Positions 23,813-33,440 of a stretch of 64,000 bases of DNA are shown here, piece by piece; position 1 is the stretch's first letter; each line of letters starts with the position of its first letter. The notes below the pieces were generated by a model. The model worked only from the letters and a program-made list of their open reading frames with translations. It did not search any database and was not told where the DNA came from. The DNA is from Methanoplanus endosymbiosus (GTDB lineage Archaea > Halobacteriota > Methanomicrobia > Methanomicrobiales > Methanomicrobiaceae), in NCBI RefSeq assembly GCF_024662215.1, contig NZ_CP096115.1, positions 2,616,935-2,680,934 on the forward strand. The letters run 5' to 3'. The translations under genes were made by a program, and so were the position numbers.

Positions 23813-24682
23813 TTATTTATAGATCTCAGTTCCTTCTCCGGAAGTCTTTGTCCTGAACGCGGCAACAAGCTGTGCAGCAACAGGGCCTGGCTTTCCTGAA
23901 CCAATGCTTCTCCCGTCAATCTTCGTTACCGGAGCAATCTCTGCTGCTGAACCGGTGACAAGAACTTCATCGGCTGTATAGAGGTCAAAGTATCCAAGGT
24001 TCTGCTCTTTTACAGGAATTCCCATCTCGCCTGCAATCTCAAGGAGAACAAGGCGCGTGATGCCCCTCAGATTGTTCAGTGTGTGGGGAGTATATATCGT
24101 GCCTTTCTTGACGACAAATATGTTGTCCCCCGAACCTTCAGCTACGTATCCGTTTGTATCAAAGAATATAGCCTCATCGCCGCCCTTGTAATTTGCCTCA
24201 ATCTTTGCAAGGATGTTGTTGAGGTAGTTGAGACTCTTGACATTCGGAGGAAGCGCGTCTGCCGGATTTCTCCTGACTGAAACTGTGATTGCAGTGAGGC
24301 CCTTCTCATAGAGATCGCCATACATTGCACCCCATCCGGTTGCGATGATAAATATAGTCGGCTTGTCACACTTGCGCGGATCAAGGCCGAGATCTCCTAC
24401 ACCTCTTGTGACCACAAGCCTGATGTATGCGTCCTTAAGGTCATTTCTGCGTAATGTCTCAAGAGTTGCCTCTGCCATATCCTCTTTTGACATTCCAATG
24501 TCAAGGTCGATTGTTTTGGCTGAATCGTAAAGCCTGTCAAGGTGCTCGCCAAGTCTGAATACTCTGCCGTTATATCCTCTGATCCCTTCAAAGACACCAT
24601 CGCCGTACAGAAGACCGTGGTCAAAGACTGAAACCTTTGCCTCCTCTTCAGGTACAAATTCACCATTCAGGTATATAATCAT
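23813..24682 (-). CDS. ilvE: Branched-chain amino acid aminotransferase
   Basis: 289 residues, fold-type IV PLP aminotransferase, usual length for IlvE. The segment [18 protein letters not shown] (residues 21-38) and the catalytic Lys in [10 protein letters not shown] (about residue 155) are diagnostic; GSAAEIAPV near the C-terminus is the phosphate-binding end. It transfers the amino group between glutamate and the keto acids of Leu, Ile and Val in the cytosol. It stands alone, 130 bases upstream of nothing in its own direction. D-amino-acid aminotransferase is a less likely alternative. Confidence 0.9.
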   Translation of the reverse strand: MIIYLNGEFVPEEEAKVSVFDHGLLYGDGVFEGIRGYNGRVFRLGEHLDRLYDSAKTIDLDIGMSKEDMAEATLETLRRNDLKDAYIRLVVTRGVGDLGLDPRKCDKPTIFIIATGWGAMYGDLYEKGLTAITVSVRRNPADALPPNVKSLNYLNNILAKIEANYKGGDEAIFFDTNGYVAEGSGDNIFVVKKGTIYTPHTLNNLRGITRLVLLEIAGEMGIPVKEQNLGYFDLYTADEVLVTGSAAEIAPVTKIDGRSIGSGKPGPVAAQLVAAFRTKTSGEGTEIYK

Positions 24683-24850
24683 AAAAATATTCTTTGATGG
24701 TAGAAGGTAATATTTTTTTGATATGCACCGGGATTTTTGGATCTGTATGACTGGAGATATAGAGGGAGGGCAGGATTATACAATGACATATGTTTGAGTA
24801 AAGAAGAGAATCAGACTGGAAAAAGTATATCTTCCGGGTTTACAATGTCT

Positions 24851-26227
24851 TCAATCCCGGAGATTTCTGCAAACCCGTACAAAATTGCTGATCATATCAT
24901 ATGATGCAGCCGGATGAAGGTGCGTATATGAAGCAAGGGTGTTGTTCACTAAAGCGCCATCCATGTTGCCCTTTATGCCCTTACCCCGGCTGAGCAGGTA
25001 TGAGTATCTGGTGTCACTGTCAAGTGTGACGTCGGTGTGGTGAAATTCATGGCCTTTAAAGGAGCCTTTTCCAAGCGGCCCTCCGGAAGAGACACCTTCA
25101 ACATAGCTGACCACCCGTCCGACCGGCATTTCGGTCTTACCCTTAAAAACCCCTGCCATTGAGTAGCTTTCATCCTCGTTAAGACTGCTCCAGCCGGCTT
25201 TTAGAACAACCTTCTCAGTCAGGTAAATAAGGCCGCCGCATTCGGCATATATGGGTGTGCCGTTTGCAGAGACCTCCCTTACCGCCTCTCTCATGGCAGA
25301 GTTTCCCTCAAGTTCGCCGGCAAAGAGTTCCGGATAACCGCCGCCGAATATGTAGCCCTCTGCCTCAGGCAGCCGGTCATGAACCGGGCTGAAGAATACC
25401 GGCTCTGCATTGAGACCTTTTAGTATGTCAAAGAGGTCATTGTAGTAGAAGTTGAATGCCTCGTCAAGAGCAATTCCTATCTTCATATCCGGAGATCTGA
25501 CCTCCTGAAAGACGGTCTTCTCTGGTTTTTCAATCTCAACATCGTTTGTAAGTGAGAGGAGTGCGTCCATATCCACATGCTCTTCAACAATGTCAGTGAC
25601 GGCCTTCAGCTTTTCAGTGAATTCATCCTTTGTTCTGCCTTCCATATACGGAATCAGGCCAAGGTGGCGCATGGTGAGCTTCATCTCCTCCTTTCGTGGA
25701 ATTGCACCGATGACCGGAATTCCGGTCGCGCTCTCAATTGCCTCCTTTGCCTTTCTGGTGTGCTTCTCGCTTATCACCTGATTGAGGATTACACCTTTTA
25801 TCCGGACTTTCGGGTCAAAGGCCATAAAGCCCATAACAATCGCCGCTGCACTTCTGGTAATGCTTCTTGCATCAATTACAAGAATCACATTGACATTGAG
25901 CATCTTGGCAATGCTTGCTGTTGAGCCTGTGTCTGCAAGGGACTCTGAGCCTTCATAAAGCCCCCTGACACCTTCAATGACTGCGATATCCGCACCTTCA
26001 CAGGCATGTGTGAAACTGTCGCTAATCTCATCCGGATTCATGACAAAGCTGTCAAGGTTTCTGCACATCCTGCCTGTAACTCCGGTAAGGTACGACGGAT
26101 CAATATAGTCCATCGCAACCTTAAACGGCTGGACATTGTATTCCCTTGCAAGTATCGCCGAGATGGCAAGGGTGATGCTCGTCTTTCCGCTCCCTGATCT
26201 GTCTCCGGTTATCAGAACTGATCGCAT
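24851..26227 (-). CDS. cfbB: Ni-sirohydrochlorin a,c-diamide synthase
   Basis: 458 residues. P-loop GDRSGSGKT at residues 8-16 and a C-terminal class I glutamine amidotransferase with the nucleophile Cys in AECGGLIY (about residue 335) match the CobB/CbiA family. In methanogens the CfbB form amidates the a and c side chains of Ni-sirohydrochlorin using glutamine and ATP in coenzyme F430 synthesis. Its place after cfbA, cfbE and cfbD in one leftward operon favours CfbB over a cobalamin-only role; dual use is possible. Confidence 0.9.
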   Translation of the reverse strand: MRSVLITGDRSGSGKTSITLAISAILAREYNVQPFKVAMDYIDPSYLTGVTGRMCRNLDSFVMNPDEISDSFTHACEGADIAVIEGVRGLYEGSESLADTGSTASIAKMLNVNVILVIDARSITRSAAAIVMGFMAFDPKVRIKGVILNQVISEKHTRKAKEAIESATGIPVIGAIPRKEEMKLTMRHLGLIPYMEGRTKDEFTEKLKAVTDIVEEHVDMDALLSLTNDVEIEKPEKTVFQEVRSPDMKIGIALDEAFNFYYNDLFDILKGLNAEPVFFSPVHDRLPEAEGYIFGGGYPELFAGELEGNSAMREAVREVSANGTPIYAECGGLIYLTEKVVLKAGWSSLNEDESYSMAGVFKGKTEMPVGRVVSYVEGVSSGGPLGKGSFKGHEFHHTDVTLDSDTRYSYLLSRGKGIKGNMDGALVNNTLASYTHLHPAASYDMISNFVRVCRNLRD

Positions 26228-26231
26228 ATTG

Positions 26232-27302
26232 TCAGCTCCGTTTAAAGCTTCTTAAGATGTCCCCAAACTCACCCGGCACAATTTCCCTGACCCCAAGTGT
26301 CTTCGGGTGAAGGTCAATCTCCACAACGACATGCTCATGTCCAAAGTCCTTTAATGGTTCAACCTGTCTGGGGCCGTTCGTAACCGAAAAAAGCTCTATG
26401 CCCTTGAGATATTCCGGCGGGATAGCATGGGGCACACCGGCAATGAGGGCAAAGTCCGGCCTTAAATCCCTGATAGCCTCTCCGAGGATATCTCCGTTTG
26501 CACCATACTCGTCAAGGGCACCTTTTATTGTTGGATCTATGCCTGCACCCTTAATTCCCCTTAGTACATTTTCAGCGTCCTGCCTCACCTTTGGCAGACC
26601 TCTCTTTTCAAGATTGAGAATATAGGTGATGTCAGCATCAGGGCAGACCTCATGCAGGGCTATAAGTTCATCGGCAAACATATACGCAGTCTCCTTCTTG
26701 GCGTTCATAACTGCAACTCCCTTTTTTCCGGAATATGCAACTGTTACAAGTCTCTCTGCAACGAGATGTTTGAGATCCCCTCTTGAGGGCTGCACATACT
26801 TCTTATATGCCGCACCTCTCTCCTTTTCGACCCGGTTTGCCTCCCTTAACACCCACTTCTGCCTCTCAAGTTCATCTGCACTGATCCATCCGGCCTCTGC
26901 CGCAGGTTCAAGCGCTGCAATAACTCCGTCAATATTCTCGCGAAAGCCCGCATGTATGTCGATTGCTATTGCCGGAGTAATTATCCCTGAATCCTCAATG
27001 GCGGCCTGCATATCCTCGCCTATTATCATGGATACGCATGTCCCGACCACTGCTATTCTCTTCGGTGAAAACTCAGACTCTGCATATCTAAGGACATCTT
27101 CGAGAATATTCTGTCCGCCGAATATGAACTCATTGTCTGCAAGCGAGGTGGTGAGCACCCGCAGTCCGTCCTCTTCGAGAAGCCTTGCATGCTTAAATGA
27201 GCATCCTGACGGGCCGTGCAGTATGGCAAGGTCAACTCCGAGATCCCTTACAGTGTAAAGCGCAGCAACTATTGAACTTGGTCTTGGCTGAATGTAATGC
27301 AT
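26232..27302 (-). CDS. cfbD: Ni-sirohydrochlorin a,c-diamide reductive cyclase, catalytic subunit
   Basis: 356 residues, NifD-like. HGPSGCSFKHARLLEE (about residues 29-44) and GTCVSMIIGED (about 87-97) keep cysteines where nitrogenase-like proteins bind a [4Fe-4S] cluster. With the NifH-like CfbC, CfbD reduces and cyclises Ni-sirohydrochlorin a,c-diamide to the seco-F430 precursor. It is 4 bases from cfbB and 6 from cfbE. The partner cfbC is not in this window. Confidence 0.9.
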   Translation of the reverse strand: MHYIQPRPSSIVAALYTVRDLGVDLAILHGPSGCSFKHARLLEEDGLRVLTTSLADNEFIFGGQNILEDVLRYAESEFSPKRIAVVGTCVSMIIGEDMQAAIEDSGIITPAIAIDIHAGFRENIDGVIAALEPAAEAGWISADELERQKWVLREANRVEKERGAAYKKYVQPSRGDLKHLVAERLVTVAYSGKKGVAVMNAKKETAYMFADELIALHEVCPDADITYILNLEKRGLPKVRQDAENVLRGIKGAGIDPTIKGALDEYGANGDILGEAIRDLRPDFALIAGVPHAIPPEYLKGIELFSVTNGPRQVEPLKDFGHEHVVVEIDLHPKTLGVREIVPGEFGDILRSFKRS

Positions 27303-27308
27303 ATTATA

Positions 27309-28523
27309 TCATCTCCATGTTTTTACAGAAAGGACAATTAAGCCGTTTTCTGTCATTTTTTCCGCAGTTGTAATCCCGTCTGAAAGTCCGGATGATAGAG
27401 CCACACATCCTGCCAGCCTCTCTGCCTCCTTCTTCAGCCGCGCTGCCCTCCCTGCAAGAACGATTTTATCTGCTCCTGACTGTCTTATGGCATCCAGTAT
27501 CTCTCCCGGCGGGAAACCTTCGCATATATTATCTGCCTCAAGGCCTATAACAAGTGTCAGATCCCCTTTAGGAGAGATTTTTCCGGCATATCTGACAGCA
27601 TCGAGGGTTGTCTCTATATTGACTCCGCTATTTGAATTGTCAATGATTATGTTGCTGCCCCTTTTTCCGGATGACATCCTACCTTCAAGTGCCAAAAAAT
27701 CCTTCAGGCATGCAGGATCAATTCCGAGGATGCAGGCAGTTGCTGCGGCTGTCTGAAGGGCTTTTTTATATCCGGTAATCTCAAGCAGCGGGTTTTTAAA
27801 TGTGCCCTTTATTCCGTTATGGCTGTATCGGCATATCCCGTCTTTAACTTCAGTGATGTCCTCTGAGTGAACTGCGCCGGTGTTCCCTACCGGATCTTCA
27901 CCCGGTGCGGTGATTACCATGCCGGAATTCTTCAGTGATTTTGTTTTTGCCTCAATGGCACTCTTCTTTCCGGAGGCTATCGGATAATCATCCTTTGATG
28001 TCAGAATGCCTATGTCCCCCGCACCTGTAACTCCGAGTGACTCTTCGGCTATGAGCCACAGGCCGTTTTCATGAGCATAGAGTGCCGCATCAATTACCGA
28101 TGCCGGGGTTATGCTCTTCTTCCAGAGAATTTTTCCGCCCGGAAACTCAGCCGTCCCTTTTGATGTATGCAACAGTCCCCTGCTGTTATGCTCTCTTAAT
28201 ACATGGGCGAGTGCATGTGCGGTTGTTGTCTTTCCCCTTGCACCTGTGATCTCTACCATAAGTTCAGGCTTATTATCCCTGATTATAATTGCAGCCGCCT
28301 GATGATGTGAGATAATTCTGCAATCCTTTTTCAGGAGGGGATGGTCCGGATCGAGATGCACGGGCGAGGCTGTAAGGTCATAGCTTTTTAAAAGTGCATC
28401 ATCCTCTGATATTCCGGATTTATGCCTGTATACATCGACTGCATCAGTTTTGTGGCCCGAAGAAATGAGATGGCGGGAGATCTCCTCTCCGCCGTGAATG
28501 GTGTCGAGCACCAGTATATTCAT
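27309..28523 (-). CDS. cfbE: Coenzyme F430 synthetase, Mur-ligase family
   Basis: 404 residues. The ATP loop ITGARGKTTT lies near residue 93, and the central and C-terminal domains are those of a MurC/MurD-type ligase, including NSNSGVNIETT near residue 298. CfbE uses ATP to close the last ring of F430, the nickel cofactor of methyl-CoM reductase. It lies between cfbA and cfbD with 5-6 base spacing. Confidence 0.9.
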   Translation of the reverse strand: MNILVLDTIHGGEEISRHLISSGHKTDAVDVYRHKSGISEDDALLKSYDLTASPVHLDPDHPLLKKDCRIISHHQAAAIIIRDNKPELMVEITGARGKTTTAHALAHVLREHNSRGLLHTSKGTAEFPGGKILWKKSITPASVIDAALYAHENGLWLIAEESLGVTGAGDIGILTSKDDYPIASGKKSAIEAKTKSLKNSGMVITAPGEDPVGNTGAVHSEDITEVKDGICRYSHNGIKGTFKNPLLEITGYKKALQTAAATACILGIDPACLKDFLALEGRMSSGKRGSNIIIDNSNSGVNIETTLDAVRYAGKISPKGDLTLVIGLEADNICEGFPPGEILDAIRQSGADKIVLAGRAARLKKEAERLAGCVALSSGLSDGITTAEKMTENGLIVLSVKTWR

Positions 28524-28528
28524 GTTAA

Positions 28529-28933
28529 TTACAGGTAATTGTCCAGTGCGAGGTTTGCACTCTCGATCATGAGATCTGCAAGCATTGGGTTGTCTCCGAT
28601 AGGCTGGGCAAAGACAAGCGGAACGTCTCCTGCATCTGTTGTGAAAGTGCCCTTGTGGCCTCCTTCCTCAAGTCCGAGAATGCCTGGTATATCTTTGTCA
28701 ATGTGAATGCCTCTTGCAAGGAAGAGCGGTACAACAATGAGTGTGTCGATCTCTTCTTTCTTAAATTCGTCAAGCATCTCCTGAATTGTAGGGGAGCTGT
28801 TCTCCATAAATGCGGATTTTACGATATATCCGTCTTCTTTGCCGGAGATTATTGCTGCTGTGCTCTCAATTAACTGTTTATTGTATGGCTTTTTGCTGCC
28901 ATGGCCAACTAGTAAGAAACCTTTCTTAACCAT
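28529..28933 (-). CDS. cfbA: Sirohydrochlorin nickelochelatase
   Basis: 134 residues, the short CbiX-S size that works as a homodimer. LVGHGSKKPYNKQ (His11) and VPLFLARGIHIDKDIP (second His near residue 77) are the metal-insertion residues. It inserts Ni (also Co in vitro) into sirohydrochlorin, the first committed step to F430. It is the first gene of the leftward F430 operon. A cobalamin role alongside is possible in the same protein. Confidence 0.9.
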   Translation of the reverse strand: MVKKGFLLVGHGSKKPYNKQLIESTAAIISGKEDGYIVKSAFMENSSPTIQEMLDEFKKEEIDTLIVVPLFLARGIHIDKDIPGILGLEEGGHKGTFTTDAGDVPLVFAQPIGDNPMLADLMIESANLALDNYL

Positions 28934-29259
28934 ATGCTACTATGTACCACGATTTTATTAAAAATAATTACCGATTCTGTTTTGAAGGTCTGTTCTGAAG
29001 AACGAAACTGCGGATCATTTTGAAGTTGTTGTTACAGAAATTATTCCGTAATCTCTTTTTATGGCTGTTGTTCTGGTGTTTCAATGGATTATCCGGGATT
29101 TATGATCTGAGATTATATGTCATATCTGCTGCTCCAAATGCTCAACTGCTGCTTAACTTTTTTCAGTTCATGTTGTTTCTGTTTATGTGATCTTTTTTCT
29201 GTTGTTTTTTGTTATCTATACAAAGAGATTAGAAATACTATGACAAAAGTTAAAGGATA
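28934..29259. promoter_or_regulatory. Divergent promoter region, F430 operon and marker-9 operon
   Basis: 326 bases without a gene, between the leftward F430 operon and the rightward marker-9 operon. It must contain both promoters. A/T-rich stretches such as ACCACGATTTTATTAAAAATAA near cfbA fit a leaderless start for cfbA. No further motif was identified. Confidence 0.5.
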
Positions 29260-30414
29260 ATGATGGATCCATATGACCGGTATGAGCTGATGGTAAATGA
29301 GAGGGTTGTGAAGACACCTGTCGCACTCTCCTCCATGGCCGGCATAGTCGATGCAGATTACTGCATTGAGAGAAAAGAGCATGTTGGCATGGCATTCATC
29401 GGCGGATATTCAATTGATGAACCGACAATAAATGCAGGTGCAGTTCTTCTGAAGGAAGGCAGGAAGGAGTTTATATATGACGATCCTGTTGCAGAACTTA
29501 AGGCGCAGACTGATAAACTAAAAGGTTCCGGCATAATTCCGGGTGTAAACCTACGCGGTTCTGCACCGGAATCTTTTGTACATATTGCTTCTGCACTGGG
29601 TACGGATGTAATATATGAGATAGATGCACACTGCCGGCAGGAAGCCATGATCAGTGCCTCTTCCGGTGAATACCTTCTGAATCATACAGATCAGTTATGC
29701 GATACAATACGGGCGCTGAAAAGTCTCGGAGTTACGGTGTCTGTAAAGATGAGAGCCGGGGTGAATCCTGATGATTCAGAGCTTGCAAAGCTTATCTGGA
29801 AGGCTGGTGCTGATATTATCCATGTGGATCTGATGGACTTCGGCATTGCAAAGCTGAAGCAGATAAGGAACAGCTGCCCGTTAATGATAATTGCCAATAA
29901 TTCAGTCAATGACTTTTCAGTGGCAAAGGATCTCTTCCAGCATGGTGCTGATCTCATCTCACTTGCGAGGCATGCGGATACTGAGACGTTGAAAAATCTG
30001 GATAATGCCATTGCAAAGTATGCTGATGAGACCGGCTGGTACAATGCACCCAAGCAGCTGTGCCGCGGCGGGGATATCAGAAGTCTGACATTCTGCTGTA
30101 TGCCGGTAAAACAGTGTCCGCTTATCCCGGCACTGAAGAGGATTGGTATGACTCCCAAGGAGTATCACGACCTCAAACTTTCGCTTGTGAAAAACACTCC
30201 TCTTGAGGATGGGGATACTACATGCTTTGGCAGCCTTGCATGGTGCTGTAAGAGTTCAACGCCCTGTATGTTCAGGGATATCTCACTTAAAAAAGCGGGC
30301 ATAAATCTATTTGAGTATATGGGCTACAAACACAGACTCTCTGAGAAGATTATGAAGGAGATTTTCAGTGAGGGGGAATCTGAGGATGACAGTAAGACGG
30401 ACGGGAAGCTCTGA
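29260..30414 (+). CDS. Methanogenesis marker protein 9 (Dus-like barrel plus Cys-rich domain)
   Basis: 384 residues. The first 240 residues form a TIM-barrel like tRNA-dihydrouridine synthases or dihydropyrimidine dehydrogenase-like flavoproteins (SVKMRAGV; ADIIHVDLMDFG). The C-terminal domain has many cysteines (LTFCCMPVKQCP; TTCFGSLAWCCKSSTPC) typical of methanogenesis marker 9, restricted to methanogens and of unknown role. It overlaps the next gene, and the three-gene operon follows a typical methanogen-only profile. Reaction unknown; a flavin and iron-sulfur enzyme is likely. Confidence 0.8.
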   Translation: MMDPYDRYELMVNERVVKTPVALSSMAGIVDADYCIERKEHVGMAFIGGYSIDEPTINAGAVLLKEGRKEFIYDDPVAELKAQTDKLKGSGIIPGVNLRGSAPESFVHIASALGTDVIYEIDAHCRQEAMISASSGEYLLNHTDQLCDTIRALKSLGVTVSVKMRAGVNPDDSELAKLIWKAGADIIHVDLMDFGIAKLKQIRNSCPLMIIANNSVNDFSVAKDLFQHGADLISLARHADTETLKNLDNAIAKYADETGWYNAPKQLCRGGDIRSLTFCCMPVKQCPLIPALKRIGMTPKEYHDLKLSLVKNTPLEDGDTTCFGSLAWCCKSSTPCMFRDISLKKAGINLFEYMGYKHRLSEKIMKEIFSEGESEDDSKTDGKL

Positions 30415-31312
30415 CCGGAGCAGTACACTTGCCGGCATGGCGCAGACTGCAATGATGCTTGAGGTCTGTGCCGAGGTTAAGCCGGGGAATGTTGACCGGA
30501 AACATGACTATGATGATACCTGGCTTGAGCATTTTTTAGCATCTGCTATATTTGCCGGGCCGGTATTTGATGAGGCTGAGGACTGTGAGTCGGAGAAGGG
30601 CATTGGTGAGCTGATCTATGATGCTGTAAAGGCCACCAGTTCACATTCCGGCGGCAATACCCATTTTGGTGCATTTATACTCTTAATTCCGATGATAAAT
30701 GGAAGAGGTATTGCAGGCGCAGCTGAATGTGTTCAGGAGACAACGGTTGATGATGCAGTCTTCTTCTATAAGGCGTTCGGGCTTACATCTGTCCGGATGA
30801 ATGAGTCGGATGATGAGATCGATGTCAATGATCCTGAATCCCTCCGGCAGCTTCGTGAGAAGGGCATGACGCTCTATGATGTCATGGAGTACTCTTCTGC
30901 CTGTGATATGGTTGCCGGTGAGTGGACATCCGGGTTTAAACTTACGAGGAAGGCGGCAGACCTGATTAAGGAGTTTGGTCATGGACGTGCTGCAATCGGG
31001 CCGGCATTTCTTGAGCTGCTGGCAACCGAAAATGACACCTTTGTTGCCAAGAAGCATGGGGACGGGGTTGCCGATCAGACAAGGGAGATGGCGGCTAAGG
31101 TGCTGTCGGGCATCAGAGCCGGAACTGTATCCGGAGGCTGTGGCAGTGCGGGTGAAGATACATCCGAAAATGATCTGTTAAGTCCTGAGGACTTTGATAT
31201 ATACTGCCTTGATAAAGGTATCAATCCGGGTTCTATTGCTGATATAACCATTGCCGGAATTTTTGTGGCTCTTATGGAGGGGTGGAGATGGGACTGCTCT
31301 GCGGCGGAATAA
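30386..31312 (+). CDS. CitG-like triphosphoribosyl-dephospho-CoA synthase family protein
   Basis: 308 residues from the ATG at 30386, chosen because GAGGGGG lies about 8 bases upstream; a GTG at 30368 is the alternative. LEVCAEVKPGNVDRKHDY and SSHSGGNTHFGAF match the CitG/MdcB family, whose known members make the triphosphoribosyl-dephospho-CoA prosthetic group from ATP and dephospho-CoA. Methanogens lack citrate lyase, so the substrate here is probably different, and a role in a methanogenic cofactor such as methanopterin is a reasonable guess. It overlaps both neighbours. Confidence 0.75.
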   Translation: MTVRRTGSSDRSSTLAGMAQTAMMLEVCAEVKPGNVDRKHDYDDTWLEHFLASAIFAGPVFDEAEDCESEKGIGELIYDAVKATSSHSGGNTHFGAFILLIPMINGRGIAGAAECVQETTVDDAVFFYKAFGLTSVRMNESDDEIDVNDPESLRQLREKGMTLYDVMEYSSACDMVAGEWTSGFKLTRKAADLIKEFGHGRAAIGPAFLELLATENDTFVAKKHGDGVADQTREMAAKVLSGIRAGTVSGGCGSAGEDTSENDLLSPEDFDIYCLDKGINPGSIADITIAGIFVALMEGWRWDCSAAE

Positions 31313-31950
31313 ACGAGATAATTGCAACGACAGTTTCACGCAGGGGGCCATCTGCACAGAAGTCCGGTGCTGACCTGCCGGAGCGTGAGTTCAATGCTGC
31401 GCCCATAGGGATTATCAACCGCGATAATCCGGAAAAACCTGAAAAACCTGAAAGTCTGAAGATGGTGCTCTTTCATGGCACGCATACGTCTGAGAACATC
31501 GCCCGTGAAGGTGTTGTCGTGGCAAACTTCATCTATGACCCGGTCATCTATGTAAAAACCGCTTTTGGGGATATTGATGACTCTTTTTTTACGGGAGGTA
31601 AATGCAGATATAGATCTCTTCACAGCGTTGAAGAGAAAGATACAGATTTCTGCTATCTCAAAAATGCCGAGGCCTGGATACTCTTCTCAGCAGAGGTTGA
31701 GCGTGACACCGGTGAGGCACTGATTGTAAACCTTACACCAATAAGGGAACAGAGAGGAAGCATCCGGATACATCCTGTAAACCGCGGTTTTTCCGGCATA
31801 ATTGAGGCAACGGTTCATGCAACGAGATACATTATGAACAGGGACCCACATCTCTTAGACCTCATAAACCACCATGCATCACTTGTCAGGAAATGCGGCG
31901 GCAGAAGAGAACTTGAAGCTCTTGAGTATTTGATGGGTTATATTGATTGA
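31288..31950 (+). CDS. DUF447 protein (flavin-reductase-like fold)
   Basis: 220 residues from the ATG at 31288, preceded by GGAGGGG; it overlaps the CitG-like gene by 25 bases. NEIIATTVS near the start, APIGII near residue 38 and VANFIYDPVIYV are typical of DUF447, an FMN-binding split-barrel family found with methanopterin genes. An insertion of about 20 residues rich in Lys/Pro (NRDNPEKPEKPE) follows the first strand. Reaction not known; cofactor biosynthesis is favoured by the operon. Confidence 0.75.
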   Translation: MGLLCGGINEIIATTVSRRGPSAQKSGADLPEREFNAAPIGIINRDNPEKPEKPESLKMVLFHGTHTSENIAREGVVVANFIYDPVIYVKTAFGDIDDSFFTGGKCRYRSLHSVEEKDTDFCYLKNAEAWILFSAEVERDTGEALIVNLTPIREQRGSIRIHPVNRGFSGIIEATVHATRYIMNRDPHLLDLINHHASLVRKCGGRRELEALEYLMGYID

Positions 31951-31966
31951 GTTCAAAAAAAAAGTT

Positions 31967-32356
31967 TTAGGTTGATTTTCCAACAATTTGAGATGTTCCA
32001 TCTTCAAATGTCCCTACTACGTTTATTTCTCCCCAAGACTTAGGTATTCCTGAATCTTTGCTGAAACCAATTGTTATTCCACCACCCTCTTTTAGGAGTG
32101 AAGAACTTGTGGATGTACTAGCTATTAAACTTTGAAGTTTGCTAACATCACTACCTGAAAATACTGTAAATACTACTGTTCCGTCAGAATCAGTACTTGA
32201 TGTAATCTGCACATCCTTCTGTGCACCGCTCTCTAAATCTCCGGCGAGGCCGAAGACGAATACTGCAATTACTGCCGCCAGAATGACGGTAATTGCGACC
32301 ATGAGGATAACACCGATAACCGGTGATACTGCCTCTTCATCTTTAATAAATCTCAT
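31967..32356 (-). CDS. Type IV pilin-like protein
   Basis: 129 residues from the ATG at 32356, preceded by GAGGTG. DEEAVSPVIGVILMVAITVI (residues 6-25) is the archaeal class III pilin signal and assembly helix, cut before AVSPVIG or nearby by a prepilin peptidase. The rest is a short Ser/Thr-rich beta domain of about 90 residues. It should be an extracellular filament subunit or related surface protein. It converges with the DUF447 gene. Adhesion or other use is not shown. Confidence 0.8.
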   Translation of the reverse strand: MRFIKDEEAVSPVIGVILMVAITVILAAVIAVFVFGLAGDLESGAQKDVQITSSTDSDGTVVFTVFSGSDVSKLQSLIASTSTSSSLLKEGGGITIGFSKDSGIPKSWGEINVVGTFEDGTSQIVGKST

Positions 32357-32716
32357 AATGTTCACCTCACATCCCGCCACGGAAAAATCCGGGCAGAACA
32401 ATTTCTGAAAATGCCTGATATAACTGCCCGGACATAACTCCGGACAAAAATGTCAGACATCTCCAGCAAACCTGCATGAATCACCGACCCAATGCCTGTT
32501 TTAACAAGTAGTTATCATGTTACTTAACATATATATGTTTTGTCAGATTTGCGCCATTATATGAAGAATGGAAATATCCTTTCCTTTGGTAAAAGATCTT
32601 GGTAATATTGTGTGATTATGAAATAATATTTCAATTTATTTTATAAATAATTATAATTTTTAATATATTTTTTGTGTGTTTGTATTGGATTATGTCAGAT
32701 ACTGCATTAGATCCTG
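32357..32716. other. 360-bp intergenic region upstream of pilin
   Basis: No gene found. The region just before the pilin start is A/T-rich (ATAATATTTCAATTTATTTTATAAATAATTA near 32620-32660 includes long A/T runs) and should hold the promoter for the pilin and the 3' end of the neighbouring operon. Confidence 0.45.
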
Positions 32717-33157
32717 TCATTTTTGGTTAGGATATATCCTGATAGATCCATCCCCGCTCTCAATTCTGCCCGGAGCAAGAGCCGTTGCAAAACCGGTGAT
32801 ATATGCAATATTCAGTTTGGGATTTTTGATGGAGGATGACATAATATTTTTCTCATTCAGGCTTATCTCAATCACAAGATCCCTTCCATTACCCCTTGCC
32901 TCATACATAATTCCGGATGCGATGAGCAGACCCTCAATAACAGTCTCAGGGTTCATACTTGCACTCATGCGTTCATGAACACTTTTCCCGTCCCTCTCTC
33001 CAATATCAACAACTATCTCCTCAATCTTCTGAGCAACATCCTCGTCTGAATCCTCAATCAGCCGGTTTAAAACCTCTCCTGAGATATCATGCGGCTTTAA
33101 ATCCCTTGATAACTTGATCAACTGCCAGTCCCGTGCAAATGAACCGGTTTTAACCAT
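32717..33157 (-). CDS. Hypothetical protein (146 aa)
   Basis: 146 residues, soluble. It has a helical N-terminus (EDSDEDVAQKIEEIVVDIG) and a C-terminal strand-rich part (DLVIEISLNEKNIM). No family recognised. It is the third gene in a leftward group after the Lrp regulator and a small membrane protein, four bases after the latter. Confidence 0.6.
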   Translation of the reverse strand: MVKTGSFARDWQLIKLSRDLKPHDISGEVLNRLIEDSDEDVAQKIEEIVVDIGERDGKSVHERMSASMNPETVIEGLLIASGIMYEARGNGRDLVIEISLNEKNIMSSSIKNPKLNIAYITGFATALAPGRIESGDGSIRIYPNQK

Positions 33158-33161
33158 CTAT

Positions 33162-33440
33162 CTAACCTCTCAGGATGGAATAGATCATTGTACAGATTCC
33201 TATGATCACAAGCAGGCGTGAGAATATCTCCGACCAGAAAATCCAGAATACGTCCTGTGTCAGAAGGGTTGTAATATCAGTCAGGATAATTCCTATCACA
33301 AGCATAAACAGGCCGTACATCAGAAGCAGAATGCTCTGCTGTTTGACAGCCTTATACGCATCATAGAGATAAATTATCAGCACTGCGCCCAGAATCAGAG
33401 TTATAAGGGCAAGTAGTTGGTTTAAAATTTCAATTTCCAT
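33162..33440 (-). CDS. Small three-helix membrane protein (92 aa)
   Basis: 92 residues from the ATG at 33440, which overlaps the end of the Lrp gene by 11 bases. Hydrophobic helices lie at about residues 5-26, 36-58 and 68-88. No family recognised. It is coupled to the Lrp regulator and may be controlled by the same signal. Confidence 0.6.
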   Translation of the reverse strand: MEIEILNQLLALITLILGAVLIIYLYDAYKAVKQQSILLLMYGLFMLVIGIILTDITTLLTQDVFWIFWSEIFSRLLVIIGICTMIYSILRG

